A stretch of 9,306 bases of DNA from assembly GCA_028292785.1 (NCBI GenBank), contig JAQGLQ010000036.1, forward strand, positions 1 through 9,306, read 5' to 3'. Under the pieces are notes generated by a model that had not been told where the DNA came from, ran no database searches, and saw nothing but the letters and a program-made list of their open reading frames with translations. This DNA comes from Noviherbaspirillum sp. GTDB lineage: Bacteria; Pseudomonadota; Gammaproteobacteria; Burkholderiales; Burkholderiaceae. Below are positions 1 through 6,359 of the stretch, piece after piece. The first letter of the stretch is position 1. Each line of letters begins with the position of its first letter. Made by a program: the position numbers and the translations under genes.

Positions 1-320
1 CGCTGTGGGACGACCCGATGCTGGCGCGCAGCGACGAGCAGGCGCATGCATTGGCCTCGGCGCTGGGCGGCGCGCGCGCGATCGTCATGCGCGGCAACGG
101 CGCGGTATGCGTCGGCGCGAACATCGAAGAGGCTGCATGCATGGCCTATCTGCTGGAGGATGCGGCTTCGGTTGAACTCGATGTCCTGCAGGTGAGAAAT
201 GGCGGCGCAGATGAGGCCGCCATCTATACGCAGGAGGAAGTGCTGGCGCGTGCGGTTTCCACCGGCGGGCTGTTCGAGCGGATGTGGGACTTTCTGACAT
301 ATGGAGACCCGGAACGGTAG
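1..320 (+). CDS. Class II aldolase/adducin-family protein, probable decarboxylase (3' part only)
   Basis: Only the C-terminal 106 or so residues are here. The reading frame is open from base 3 and runs in from outside the window; the Met codon at 18 is internal. The visible part has the family's C-terminal signature: a strand and turn reading VMRGNGAVCVG, then IEEAACMAYLLEDAA, a helix that usually packs at the subunit interface. Family members are usually 220-260 residues, so more than half is missing. Members act as sugar-phosphate aldolases or as metal-dependent decarboxylases of aromatic or ring-cleaved acids, such as CmtD-type enzymes of the p-cumate pathway. A decarboxylase is my inference from the semialdehyde dehydrogenase and tautomerase downstream. 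The codon at 96-98 encodes Asn where many relatives have the third metal-binding His (nHG motif). A gap of 89 bases separates it from the ABC ATPase gene, which fits one transcript. The family is fairly sure; the substrate is unknown. Confidence 0.8.
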   Translation, partial: LWDDPMLARSDEQAHALASALGGARAIVMRGNGAVCVGANIEEAACMAYLLEDAASVELDVLQVRNGGADEAAIYTQEEVLARAVSTGGLFERMWDFLTYGDPER

Positions 321-409
321 ACCCGCCGCATAGGCATGTGACTGATACGAGCGGCCGGAGAGCCTGCGCGAGCCCGAAAAAATTCGATCCACGGAACGAG
401 AGGAAGACG

Positions 410-1252
410 ATGAACTCACCTCGAGGTCACGATGCAGCGCCGGAGCTTCACGCCGCTCCCCCGAAAATCAGGATCCAGAATCTGGTCAAGCAGTTCTCGA
501 CCAGGGAAGGCGTATTCACGGCGGTCGATGACGTGTCAATCGATATTCATGCCGGCAAATTCTTTACCATCGTAGGGCCCAGCGGCTGCGGCAAGACCAC
601 CTTGCTGCGCATCGTCGCCGGCCTGGAGGCGGCCAGCAGCGGCACGGTTGAAGTCATGCATGGAGGCGGCGGCAAGCCGGTCAACTCCATGATCTTCCAG
701 GGCGACTCGATCTTTCCCTGGATGACCGTGTGGGATAACGCCGCGTATGGCCTGAAGATGCGCGGGGTGCCCGATGCCGAGATCCGCGACACCGTCAGCC
801 ATTATCTGGACCGCACCGGACTCGGCAGATTCAAGAGCGCATACCCGCATCAGCTGTCCGGCGGCATGAAGCAGCGAGTATCGATCGCGCGGGCATTCGC
901 CAACGATCCCGAAATCTTTCTGATGGATGAGCCGTTCTCCGCGCTCGATGAACAGAACAAAACGTTGCTGCAGGAAGAATTGCTGCGTATCTGGGAAGAG
1001 AGCAAAAAGACCGTGCTGTTCATCACCCATAGCGTCGACGAAGCCGTCACCCTGAGCGACCACATCATGATCATGACGGCGCATCCGGGGCGCGTGAAGA
1101 CCATCATCGACGTGCCCTTCCCCCGTCCGCGCGATGTGCTTGAACTGCGCGCCCGCAAGGAGTACGGGGATCTGGTCTATCGCATATGGGGCTACCTGCG
1201 CGAGGAAGTGCAGCAAGCGAAGGCGCAGGAAGAGATGGCCAAGGAGAAGTGA
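410..1252 (+). CDS. ABC transporter ATP-binding protein, NitT/TauT (SsuB/TauB-like) type
   Basis: This is a 280-residue cytoplasmic ATPase that powers an importer for an anionic or aromatic solute. All nucleotide-binding motifs are present: Walker A GPSGCGKT at residues 56-63, Q-loop Gln98 followed by the DSIFPWMTV segment typical of the nitrate/taurine/sulfonate subfamily, signature LSGGMKQR at 149-156, Walker B ending in Asp173-Glu174, D-loop SALD, and switch His207 in THSVDEA. The frame is open back to 284, but I chose the ATG at 410 because a purine-rich ribosome site (gaggaag, 400-406) lies just before it and the residues upstream look like untranslated sequence. The length is normal for the family. 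The gene lies between the aldolase-family gene and a matching periplasmic binding protein. No permease gene lies on either side of it within the window, which is unusual for such a transporter. The family call is secure; the substrate is inferred only from the neighbours. Confidence 0.95.
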   Translation: MNSPRGHDAAPELHAAPPKIRIQNLVKQFSTREGVFTAVDDVSIDIHAGKFFTIVGPSGCGKTTLLRIVAGLEAASSGTVEVMHGGGGKPVNSMIFQGDSIFPWMTVWDNAAYGLKMRGVPDAEIRDTVSHYLDRTGLGRFKSAYPHQLSGGMKQRVSIARAFANDPEIFLMDEPFSALDEQNKTLLQEELLRIWEESKKTVLFITHSVDEAVTLSDHIMIMTAHPGRVKTIIDVPFPRPRDVLELRARKEYGDLVYRIWGYLREEVQQAKAQEEMAKEK

Positions 1253-1308
1253 CGGGAATTTTTACCCTGCTGTGGAAGGAAGAGGAACCCCGGGTCGTGC
1301 CGCGCAAG

Positions 1309-1326
1309 CCGGAACGACAGGTCCGG
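1309..1326 (+). repeat. Small inverted repeat in the ATPase to binding-protein gap
   Basis: CCGGA (1309-1313) and TCCGG (1322-1326) can pair around an eight-base loop in the 111-base gap before the binding-protein gene. There is no T-run after it, so it is not an intrinsic terminator. It may be a chance hairpin or a weak RNA-processing element. Nothing else recognisable lies in this gap; a TACAAT at 1343-1348 has no matching -35 and sits too close to the ribosome site to be a convincing promoter. Confidence 0.25.
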
Positions 1327-1363
1327 ATCATATAGGCAGTACTACAATAACGAGGAGACACCT

Positions 1364-2413
1364 GTGAAACTGAAGCTGACAAGCAAGCGCATGACGAGCG
1401 CATTCGTGGCATTCACCGCACTGACCCTGGGAAGCGGGGCAGTCATCGCACAGACCACCGTCAACATCGGCGTCATCGGCGCCACCAGCGATGCGGCTTT
1501 TTATATCGCCGACCGCAAAGGCTACTTCAAGGCCGAAGGGATCAATGCCAACATTATCAACTTCACCAACAGCGCGCAGATGGTGGCGCCGCTAGGAGCG
1601 GGACAGCTCGATGTAGCCGCCGGCGCTACCGCGGCGGGCCTCTACAACTCAGTCGGCCGCGACATCGATATGAAGATCGTCGCCGACAAGGGCTCGATGC
1701 CGCCGGGATACGGTTACATGCCGCTGCTGGTCAGGAAGGACCTGATCGACAGCGGCAAGTTCAAGAGCATGAAGGACATGAAGGGACTGAAGGTGGGCAG
1801 CCAGTCGCCCGGCGGCGCCGCTCTGTCCACGCTGAACGAAGCGCTCAAGCAGGGCGGCGTTGCGTTCAAGGATGTCAATCTGGTGTACATGGGTCATTCG
1901 CAGCTCGCATTGGCGCTGCAGAACAAGGCGCTCGACGCTGCCTTCGTCACCGAGCCGAGCGCCACCCGCGCGCTGCAGAATGGCTGGGCGGTGAAATTTG
2001 CCGACGGCGATGCGGTGTATCCGGGCCAGCAACTGGCGGTAGTGCTGTACGGCGGCCATTTCATCAAGAGCAAGCCGGACGCGGCCAGGAAAGTAATGCG
2101 CGCCTACATCCGCGCCGCCCGCGACTATAACGATGCGCTGAAGGACGGCAAGTTGATCGGTCCCAATGCCGACGAGATCATTTCCATCCTGGTGCAATCG
2201 ACCTCGGAGAAGGATGCGAAGATCTACAAGGAGATGATCGCCAACGGTACCAATCCCGATGGCAAGGTCGATGTCGCGAGCATCAAGAAGGACTACCAGT
2301 TCTTCAAGGAACAGGGATTGCTGACCGCCGATGTCGATGTCGACAAGGTGGTGGATAATTCGTTTGCGGAAGCGGTGGTGAAGGAACTCGGGCCGTACAA
2401 GAAGAAGCAGTAA
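1364..2413 (+). CDS. ABC transporter periplasmic substrate-binding protein, NMT1/SsuA-like
   Basis: This 349-residue protein should capture the solute in the periplasm for the importer whose ATPase is encoded just upstream. Residues 1-9 are basic, residues 10-28 form a hydrophobic core, and a type I cleavage site follows VIA at residue 29, leaving QTTVNIGVIG as the mature start. The early segment DAAFYIADRKGYFKAEGI is the classic start of the NMT1/THI5-like and SsuA/TauA fold, and later segments (LGAGQLDVAAG, LNEALKQGGV, ALDAAFVTEPS) fit the two-lobed family. Translation starts at GTG 1364, with gaggag six bases before it; a Met at residue 10 would cut away the basic n-region and is less likely. 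The substrate cannot be read from the sequence. The neighbours suggest an aromatic carboxylate, as for related phthalate importers. A small hairpin follows the gene and could help its mRNA accumulate. Confidence 0.93.
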   Translation: MKLKLTSKRMTSAFVAFTALTLGSGAVIAQTTVNIGVIGATSDAAFYIADRKGYFKAEGINANIINFTNSAQMVAPLGAGQLDVAAGATAAGLYNSVGRDIDMKIVADKGSMPPGYGYMPLLVRKDLIDSGKFKSMKDMKGLKVGSQSPGGAALSTLNEALKQGGVAFKDVNLVYMGHSQLALALQNKALDAAFVTEPSATRALQNGWAVKFADGDAVYPGQQLAVVLYGGHFIKSKPDAARKVMRAYIRAARDYNDALKDGKLIGPNADEIISILVQSTSEKDAKIYKEMIANGTNPDGKVDVASIKKDYQFFKEQGLLTADVDVDKVVDNSFAEAVVKELGPYKKKQ

Positions 2414-2433
2414 GGAGATAGATGGACGGCATG

Positions 2434-2451
2434 CCGGGGGAAGACGCCCGG
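2434..2451 (+). repeat. Intergenic hairpin between binding-protein and dehydrogenase genes
   Basis: CCGGG (2434-2438) pairs with CCCGG (2447-2451) across an eight-base loop, in the 83-base gap after the periplasmic binding-protein gene. No T-run follows. Such hairpins after binding-protein genes often protect the upstream message from 3' exonucleases so that the binding protein is made in excess over the other products. That role is inferred here, and the stem is short. Confidence 0.3.
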
Positions 2452-2496
2452 TAGCCGGATACGATAAGAATTACAAGCATGTCTAGGAGCACATAA

Positions 2497-3963
2497 GTGA
2501 ACCAGTTTTTGAATTTCATCAACGGCGCCTTCGTCGCGTCGCAATCGGGCAAGACCTTCAGGAACATCAACCCCGTCAACGGAACCCTGGTGGGCATGGT
2601 GTCGGAGGCCGGCAGACCTGAAGTCGACGCGGCGGTTGCCGCCGCGCGCGCGGCGATGCAAGGGCCGTGGGGCAAGCTCACCGTCGCACAGCGCGTCGAT
2701 CTGCTGTACGGCGTTGCCAATGGCATCAACCAGCGTTTCGACGATTTCCTGGAAGCGGAGATTGCCGATACCGGCAAGCCGCATCATCTCGCATCGCACC
2801 TCGACATTCCGCGCGGCGCGGCCAATTTCAAGATCTTCGCCGACGTGGTCAAGAACGTGCCGAACGAGTTCTTCGAAATGACCACGCCCGACAACAAGAC
2901 CGCGCTGAACTACGCCCTGCGACGTCCGAAAGGCGTGGTTGCGGTGATCTGCCCGTGGAATCTGCCGCTGCTGCTGATGACGTGGAAAGTCGGTCCCGCG
3001 CTCGCATGCGGCAACACGGTGGTGGTCAAGCCGTCGGAGGAAACGCCGGCGACGGCGACGCTGCTGGGCGAGATCATGAACGAGGTCGGCGTGCCGCCCG
3101 GCGTGTACAACGTGGTGCACGGCTTCGGGCCTGACTCGGCCGGCGAATTCCTGACCACGCATCCGGGCGTGAACGCGGTGACCTTCACCGGCGAAACACG
3201 CACCGGTGCCGCCATCCTCAGGGCGGCGGCCGACGGCATCAAATCGACCTCGATGGAACTCGGCGGCAAGAATCCCGCAATCGTGTTCGCGGATGCCGAC
3301 ATGGACGCGGTGATGGCCGGCCTCAAGCGCTCGGTATTCGAAAACGGCGGCCAGGTCTGCCTCGGCACCGAGCGCATCTATGTGGAGCGCCCGGTTTTCG
3401 ACGAGGTGGTGGAGCGATTGAAAAAGGCGGCGAGCGAACTGGTTGCCGGCGATCCGCACGACCATCACACCACGCTTGGGCCGCTGATTTCGCAGGAACA
3501 TCGGGACAAGGTGCTGTCGTTCTACAAGCTTGCGAAAGACGAAGGCGCGCGCGTGGTATTCGGCGGCGGCATCCCCAGGATGCCCAAGGAGTTCGAGGGC
3601 GGCTCGTGGATCGAACCGGCCATCTGGACCGGACTGCCGGAGTCCTCGGCCGTGATACAGCAAGAGATTTTCGGGCCATGCTGCCACGTCACCCCCTTCG
3701 ATAGCGAAGAGGAGGCGGTACGCATGGCGAACGATACGCCCTACGGCCTGGCTGCCTCGGTATATTCGACCAATATCAATCGAGCCCACCGCGTCGCGGC
3801 GCAACTCGAAGTCGGCCTGTGCTGGGTCAACAGCTGGTTCCTGCGCGATCTGCGCACGCCGTTCGGCGGGTCGAAGATGTCCGGAATCGGACGCGAGGGC
3901 GGCGTGCATTCGCTCGAGTTTTATACCGAGCTGCGTAACGTCTGCGTGAAGCTGACGGATTGA
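2497..3963 (+). CDS. 2-hydroxymuconic semialdehyde dehydrogenase (XylG/DmpC family)
   Basis: A full-length NAD-dependent aldehyde dehydrogenase of 488 residues that should oxidise 2-hydroxymuconic 6-semialdehyde to 2-hydroxymuconate in the meta-cleavage pathway. Catalytic Cys288 (GGQVCLGTER), general base Glu254 (SMELGGKNP), oxyanion Asn155 (ICPWNLPLLLMTWK), cofactor-side KPSEETP at 178-184, Glu390 (QQEIFGPCCH) and the C-terminal FGGSKMSGIGREGG block are all present. From memory, the segments LASHLDIPRGAANFK, FTGETRTG and VNSWFLRDLRTPFGG match XylG, DmpC and NahI closely enough to separate it from generic aldehyde dehydrogenases. The start is GTG 2497, with aggag seven bases upstream; it is the second GTG start in a row in this operon. 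The tautomerase for its product follows after 43 bases. A related enzyme acting on 2-aminomuconic semialdehyde (AmnC type) cannot be fully excluded, but the adjacent tautomerase favours the hydroxy substrate. Confidence 0.92.
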   Translation: MNQFLNFINGAFVASQSGKTFRNINPVNGTLVGMVSEAGRPEVDAAVAAARAAMQGPWGKLTVAQRVDLLYGVANGINQRFDDFLEAEIADTGKPHHLASHLDIPRGAANFKIFADVVKNVPNEFFEMTTPDNKTALNYALRRPKGVVAVICPWNLPLLLMTWKVGPALACGNTVVVKPSEETPATATLLGEIMNEVGVPPGVYNVVHGFGPDSAGEFLTTHPGVNAVTFTGETRTGAAILRAAADGIKSTSMELGGKNPAIVFADADMDAVMAGLKRSVFENGGQVCLGTERIYVERPVFDEVVERLKKAASELVAGDPHDHHTTLGPLISQEHRDKVLSFYKLAKDEGARVVFGGGIPRMPKEFEGGSWIEPAIWTGLPESSAVIQQEIFGPCCHVTPFDSEEEAVRMANDTPYGLAASVYSTNINRAHRVAAQLEVGLCWVNSWFLRDLRTPFGGSKMSGIGREGGVHSLEFYTELRNVCVKLTD

Positions 3964-4006
3964 TACGCTAAGACGACTTTAATTAACTTACCCTCAAGGA
4001 GATACC

Positions 4007-4198
4007 ATGCCGATCGTACAAATTCAGATGCTCGAAGGACGCGACGAGGAAAAAAAGCGCCAGCTCATCGCCGCCGTCACCGACGCGATTTGCGAAACCC
4101 TATCGGCGGCCCCCGAGTCGGTGCGCGTTGTGTTGCAGGAAGTGCCGAAAGCGCATTGGGGCACGGGCGGCAAGACGATGAAGGAACTCGGCAGATAA
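4007..4198 (+). CDS. 4-oxalocrotonate tautomerase (2-hydroxymuconate tautomerase)
   Basis: A 63-codon gene of normal size for this small hexameric enzyme, which converts 2-hydroxymuconate to 2-oxo-3-hexenedioate after the dehydrogenase step. Once the initiator Met is removed, the catalytic amino-terminal Pro1 is exposed (PIVQIQMLEGR). Arg11 and Arg39 (SVRVVL), which bind the substrate carboxylates, are both present. Position 50 is Trp (KAHWGTGG), where the well-studied Pseudomonas enzyme has Phe50; a bulky aromatic is kept, so activity is likely. The ribosome site aaggag (3996-4001) lies five bases before the ATG. It is the last gene of the + strand operon and is followed within ten bases by a strong hairpin. 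The family is secure from the residues, and the pathway role is well supported by the adjacent dehydrogenase. Confidence 0.93.
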   Translation: MPIVQIQMLEGRDEEKKRQLIAAVTDAICETLSAAPESVRVVLQEVPKAHWGTGGKTMKELGR

Positions 4199-4207
4199 GT
4201 TCTTTAT

Positions 4208-4236
4208 GCGGATCGCGGCGGTACGCCGCGGTCCGC
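4208..4236. terminator. Strong hairpin between convergent genes, possible bidirectional terminator
   Basis: Bases 4208-4219 pair with 4225-4236 to give a 12-base-pair, GC-rich stem with one G-T wobble, and the five-base loop can close by one further pair. It lies nine bases after the tautomerase stop codon and directly abuts the stop codon of the glycosyltransferase on the other strand, so it could end both transcripts. Neither side has a clear T-run, so it is not a textbook intrinsic terminator; it may instead block 3' exonucleases or need Rho. Confidence 0.6.
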
Positions 4237-5397
4237 TCAGGCCAGATGGCTTCGGGCAGAGGCAGCGACTGCCATTATGCGGCTTTGCACGCTTTCCTGC
4301 CTTTCGTCGTCCAGTTCCATGATCAGCTCGCGCATTCTGGCTGCGGTGACGCTCCATGAAGTGCGGGAAAGCTTTTCCCGCATCAGGCGCACCATCTTCT
4401 GCCGTTCCCCATCGGACAATTGCAGTGCCTTTTCGCATGCCGCGATGAATTCGGAAGGCGTCGCGGCGATGGCAACCACGTCGCTATGCATGTCCACCAC
4501 ATCCTTCACCGGTGTGCTGACAATGGGCAGTTCGGCCGCCATGTATTCAAGCGACTTGGTCGGGCTGATGAAGCGCGTCGATTCGTTCATCGCGAAAGGC
4601 ATCAGGCAGACATCCCATCCTGCCAGGAAGCGCGGCAGGTCGGAATATGCCTGGTGTCCCATGTAATGAATGTTTGGCGCCTGCGGCAATGTCTTCGGAT
4701 CGATTTTCACCACCGGGCCGACCAGCACGATATGCCAGTCGGGTCGACTGGCGGCCAGTTGCGCCACCAGGTCGGCATCGAAGCGCTCATCGATGACGCC
4801 GTAAAAGCCTAGCCGCGGGTGCGGGAGCGCGCGCTGCGCTTCGAAATCGGCATTGCGCTCGAGAGCTTGCCTGAAATGATCTATATCGACGCTGCTCGGA
4901 AAGCAATGGACATCCGGATGCCGATGCTTTTTTGCGTCGTACAAACTGGGTCCGCCGGTGAAAACGATATCGGCCCGCTTCAGCAAAGCTTCTTCGCGCT
5001 GCACCAGTTGCGGCGGCGGATTCTTGAAGGCGGAAAGCTCGTCCATGCAATCGAAGACCACCACGGATGGCTCGAGTTCGTCGAGCAGCGGCAATGCCAT
5101 CGGCGTATAAAACCAGACGACCGGGTCCTGGTGCTCTTCTCCGAGTTCGCGCACCATCCCGCGCAGATAGGGGAGGTGATCGTCATGGAAGCCGGGTGCT
5201 TCGACGGGCGTCGAAGGCCTGCAGACCGTCAGGTTGGGAACAGGGGTGGAGACGGTCAGCGCGGGTTCGCCCTGCTGAAACACAGGCTCCTCGAAAAAGA
5301 CGATGCGATAGTGTTCGGCCAGTCTCGACAGGAGATGCTGCGGTCGCTGATAAACGAAATCCCACCGCAGGTGGGAAAACACGATGATGGTTGGCAT
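4237..5397 (-). CDS. GT-B fold glycosyltransferase, family 1/4-like
   Basis: A protein of 386 residues predicted to transfer a sugar from a nucleotide donor, probably in the cytoplasm during surface polysaccharide or glycolipid synthesis. The N-terminal segment SHLRWDFVYQRPQHLLSRLA is typical of a group of proteobacterial glycosyltransferases found near UDP-galactopyranose mutase genes. The C-terminal donor domain has LGFYGVIDERFD (about 196-207), WHIVLVGPV (221-229), and the diagnostic ISPTKSLEYMAAELPIVST (277-295) with Glu284 in the nucleotide-sugar motif. There is no signal peptide or membrane segment. I chose the ATG at 5397 because GGAG lies five bases before it and the family homology begins there. 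The frame stays open back to a TTG at 5769, but those 124 codons are rich in Cys, Ser, Pro and Arg with uneven codon use and do not look translated. No other polysaccharide gene is visible, so donor and acceptor are unknown. Confidence 0.88.
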   Translation of the reverse strand: MPTIIVFSHLRWDFVYQRPQHLLSRLAEHYRIVFFEEPVFQQGEPALTVSTPVPNLTVCRPSTPVEAPGFHDDHLPYLRGMVRELGEEHQDPVVWFYTPMALPLLDELEPSVVVFDCMDELSAFKNPPPQLVQREEALLKRADIVFTGGPSLYDAKKHRHPDVHCFPSSVDIDHFRQALERNADFEAQRALPHPRLGFYGVIDERFDADLVAQLAASRPDWHIVLVGPVVKIDPKTLPQAPNIHYMGHQAYSDLPRFLAGWDVCLMPFAMNESTRFISPTKSLEYMAAELPIVSTPVKDVVDMHSDVVAIAATPSEFIAACEKALQLSDGERQKMVRLMREKLSRTSWSVTAARMRELIMELDDERQESVQSRIMAVAASARSHLA

Positions 5398-5765
5398 GCA
5401 GACTCCAAGGTTAAATTGAACTTCTCCGCCGGCGACACACCGTCCCCGCGGCGAGTGGAAAGTCACGGTATGGCACGACGTGCGTGCATCCGCAATCCCG
5501 GACTGCAGTGAGTTTGCCAGTGCGTCAGCAAGGAAGTCGGTCGGACAGATTACAGGAGCAGGCATCATCGGCTTGCGAAGCCGGGACAGGACAGCGGTCG
5601 CGGTCCATCCAAGGGTGATGCTGATTCCTCCTGCAGCAGACATAGGATAACCGTTTGGCGATGCAGCATATTGACGGGAGCCAAATGGTCTCGGATTTGC
5701 ATCCGACAGGTTTAATGGCTGGCATTGCGTTCTATAGCGTGGAAACGGACACGCCGTCAGCGCTG
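5398..5765 (-). other. 368-base gap upstream of the glycosyltransferase, no gene recognised
   Basis: This stretch separates two genes on the - strand and should hold the glycosyltransferase promoter and leader. I recognise no known riboswitch, tRNA or convincing small gene in it. It contains a small stem at 5691-5706 that reads TCGGAT-GCAA-ATCCGA on the - strand, that is, six pairs capped by a GNRA-type loop. On the - strand it stays open in the glycosyltransferase frame throughout, overlapping the upstream gene's stop as TTGA, but its composition argues against translation. Confidence 0.5.
5691..5706 (-). repeat. Perfect 6-bp stem with GCAA tetraloop
   Basis: Read on the - strand, TCGGAT and ATCCGA pair perfectly around GCAA, a GNRA-class loop that stabilises RNA hairpins and often takes part in tertiary contacts. 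It lies 60 bases past the stop of the 114-residue gene and about 290 bases before the glycosyltransferase start. No T-run follows, so it is a poor terminator. It could be a leader RNA element or chance. Confidence 0.3.
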
Positions 5766-6110
5766 TCAAATCGCGCCGCGGAGAGGGCTCAGCAATTCGA
5801 TCGCAAGAGCCGCCCGCTTTGCTTCCCGGTAGGTTGCATAGGTTCTTTCTCCGGCCAGGCGAATGCCGTTCGCCTGCCTGAACACCAGCCAGCCGTCCGC
5901 GTCGGGCAGGACATAGACACCGTCGCCGCTATCGTAGGTCTTGAATACGCGCGCGTATGGCAGTTCGATGCTGTCGGCCCAGGCATTGAATGCCGAGCGA
6001 GGGATGGTGAAAAGCGTTCCGACCCGCGACCAGTCGCCGCCCAGCCAGGTCCGGACCGCCTCCGGGATCCTGCCCTTGATGATGGCCTCGAGTTGCGATT
6101 CCGGATTCAT
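5766..6110 (-). CDS. Conserved-looking small protein of unknown function
   Basis: A 114-residue cytoplasmic protein with no signal peptide, membrane helix or recognised catalytic motif. The N-terminal half (ESQLEAIIKGRIPEAVRTWLGGDWSRVGTLF, residues 4-34, described here in part) looks helical, and Trp27 and Trp46 would lie in a core. The C-terminal half, GVYVLPDADGWLVFR (64-78) followed by TYATYREAKRAALAIELL (90-107), reads as two strands plus a helix and loosely recalls DUF2188-type domains; this is a guess. I prefer the ATG at 6110 to the one at 6125, because AAGGG lies a few bases before 6110 and nothing like a ribosome site precedes 6125. A + strand frame lies across it from 5655 to 6116, but that product is Arg/Pro-rich and looks like a shadow. 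It is read in the same direction as the glycosyltransferase, 368 bases before it, so co-transcription is possible but not evident. Confidence 0.7.
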   Translation of the reverse strand: MNPESQLEAIIKGRIPEAVRTWLGGDWSRVGTLFTIPRSAFNAWADSIELPYARVFKTYDSGDGVYVLPDADGWLVFRQANGIRLAGERTYATYREAKRAALAIELLSPLRGAI

Positions 6111-6359
6111 GATTGACCCTTTCATACAAGATGCGCCGATCTGCCGACCAGCGGGACATGCTATAGCGCTCCTGCGCCCGACCGCACGTCGATGCCTATT
6201 CGTGGAATGGAAAGTGTTTGCGGTTTAGCAATGGGTTTCTGCATCGATAGATTAATCTGATTTCATTCCCTGCTGAAGGCGACGTAATCCTGCTTGCGGT
6301 GTCCCAAGGAAATTCGTTTGCGGCATGACGTCCATAGCTCCTGACTGGCGGTATTCAAC
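6111..6359. promoter_or_regulatory. Divergent intergenic region with repeated motif and palindrome
   Basis: This 249-base gap lies between a - strand gene and a + strand cluster, so promoters for both should be here. A motif GGAAA plus two or three bases plus GTTTGCGG occurs at 6209-6223 and again at 6308-6323, the GTTTGCGG cores being exactly 100 bases apart. Between them is a perfect ten-base palindrome, AGATTAATCT (6249-6258). These could be operator sites. I could not identify clear -35/-10 boxes. Confidence 0.35.

Noticed and set aside
536..1216. 226-codon open frame on the - strand opposite the ABC ATPase
   Set aside because: The + strand has the complete ABC ATPase motif set; the opposite frame shows no motif and is a shadow.
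1343..1348. TACAAT as a promoter -10 box before the binding-protein gene
   Set aside because: No -35-like sequence lies at the right distance, and the site would leave almost no room before the ribosome site.
2293..3909. 538-codon open frame on the - strand opposite the dehydrogenase
   Set aside because: The + strand product has every aldehyde dehydrogenase motif. The - strand product is rich in His, Arg and Ala with no recognisable motif, as expected for a shadow frame in GC-rich coding DNA.
4819..5511. 230-codon open frame on the + strand opposite the glycosyltransferase
   Set aside because: The - strand product has GT-B donor-site motifs and a ribosome site; the + product has none and runs past the glycosyltransferase start into non-coding sequence.
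5398..5769. Longer 510-residue form of the glycosyltransferase starting at TTG 5769
   Set aside because: Family similarity starts at the inner Met (5397), which has its own GGAG site. The 124 extra residues are Cys/Ser/Pro/Arg-rich, with mixed third-base use unlike the rest of the gene.
5655..6116. 153-codon open frame on the + strand opposite the 114-residue gene
   Set aside because: Its product is Arg/Pro/Ala-rich and lacks a plausible fold pattern, while the - strand product has alternating strands and helices and a ribosome site.
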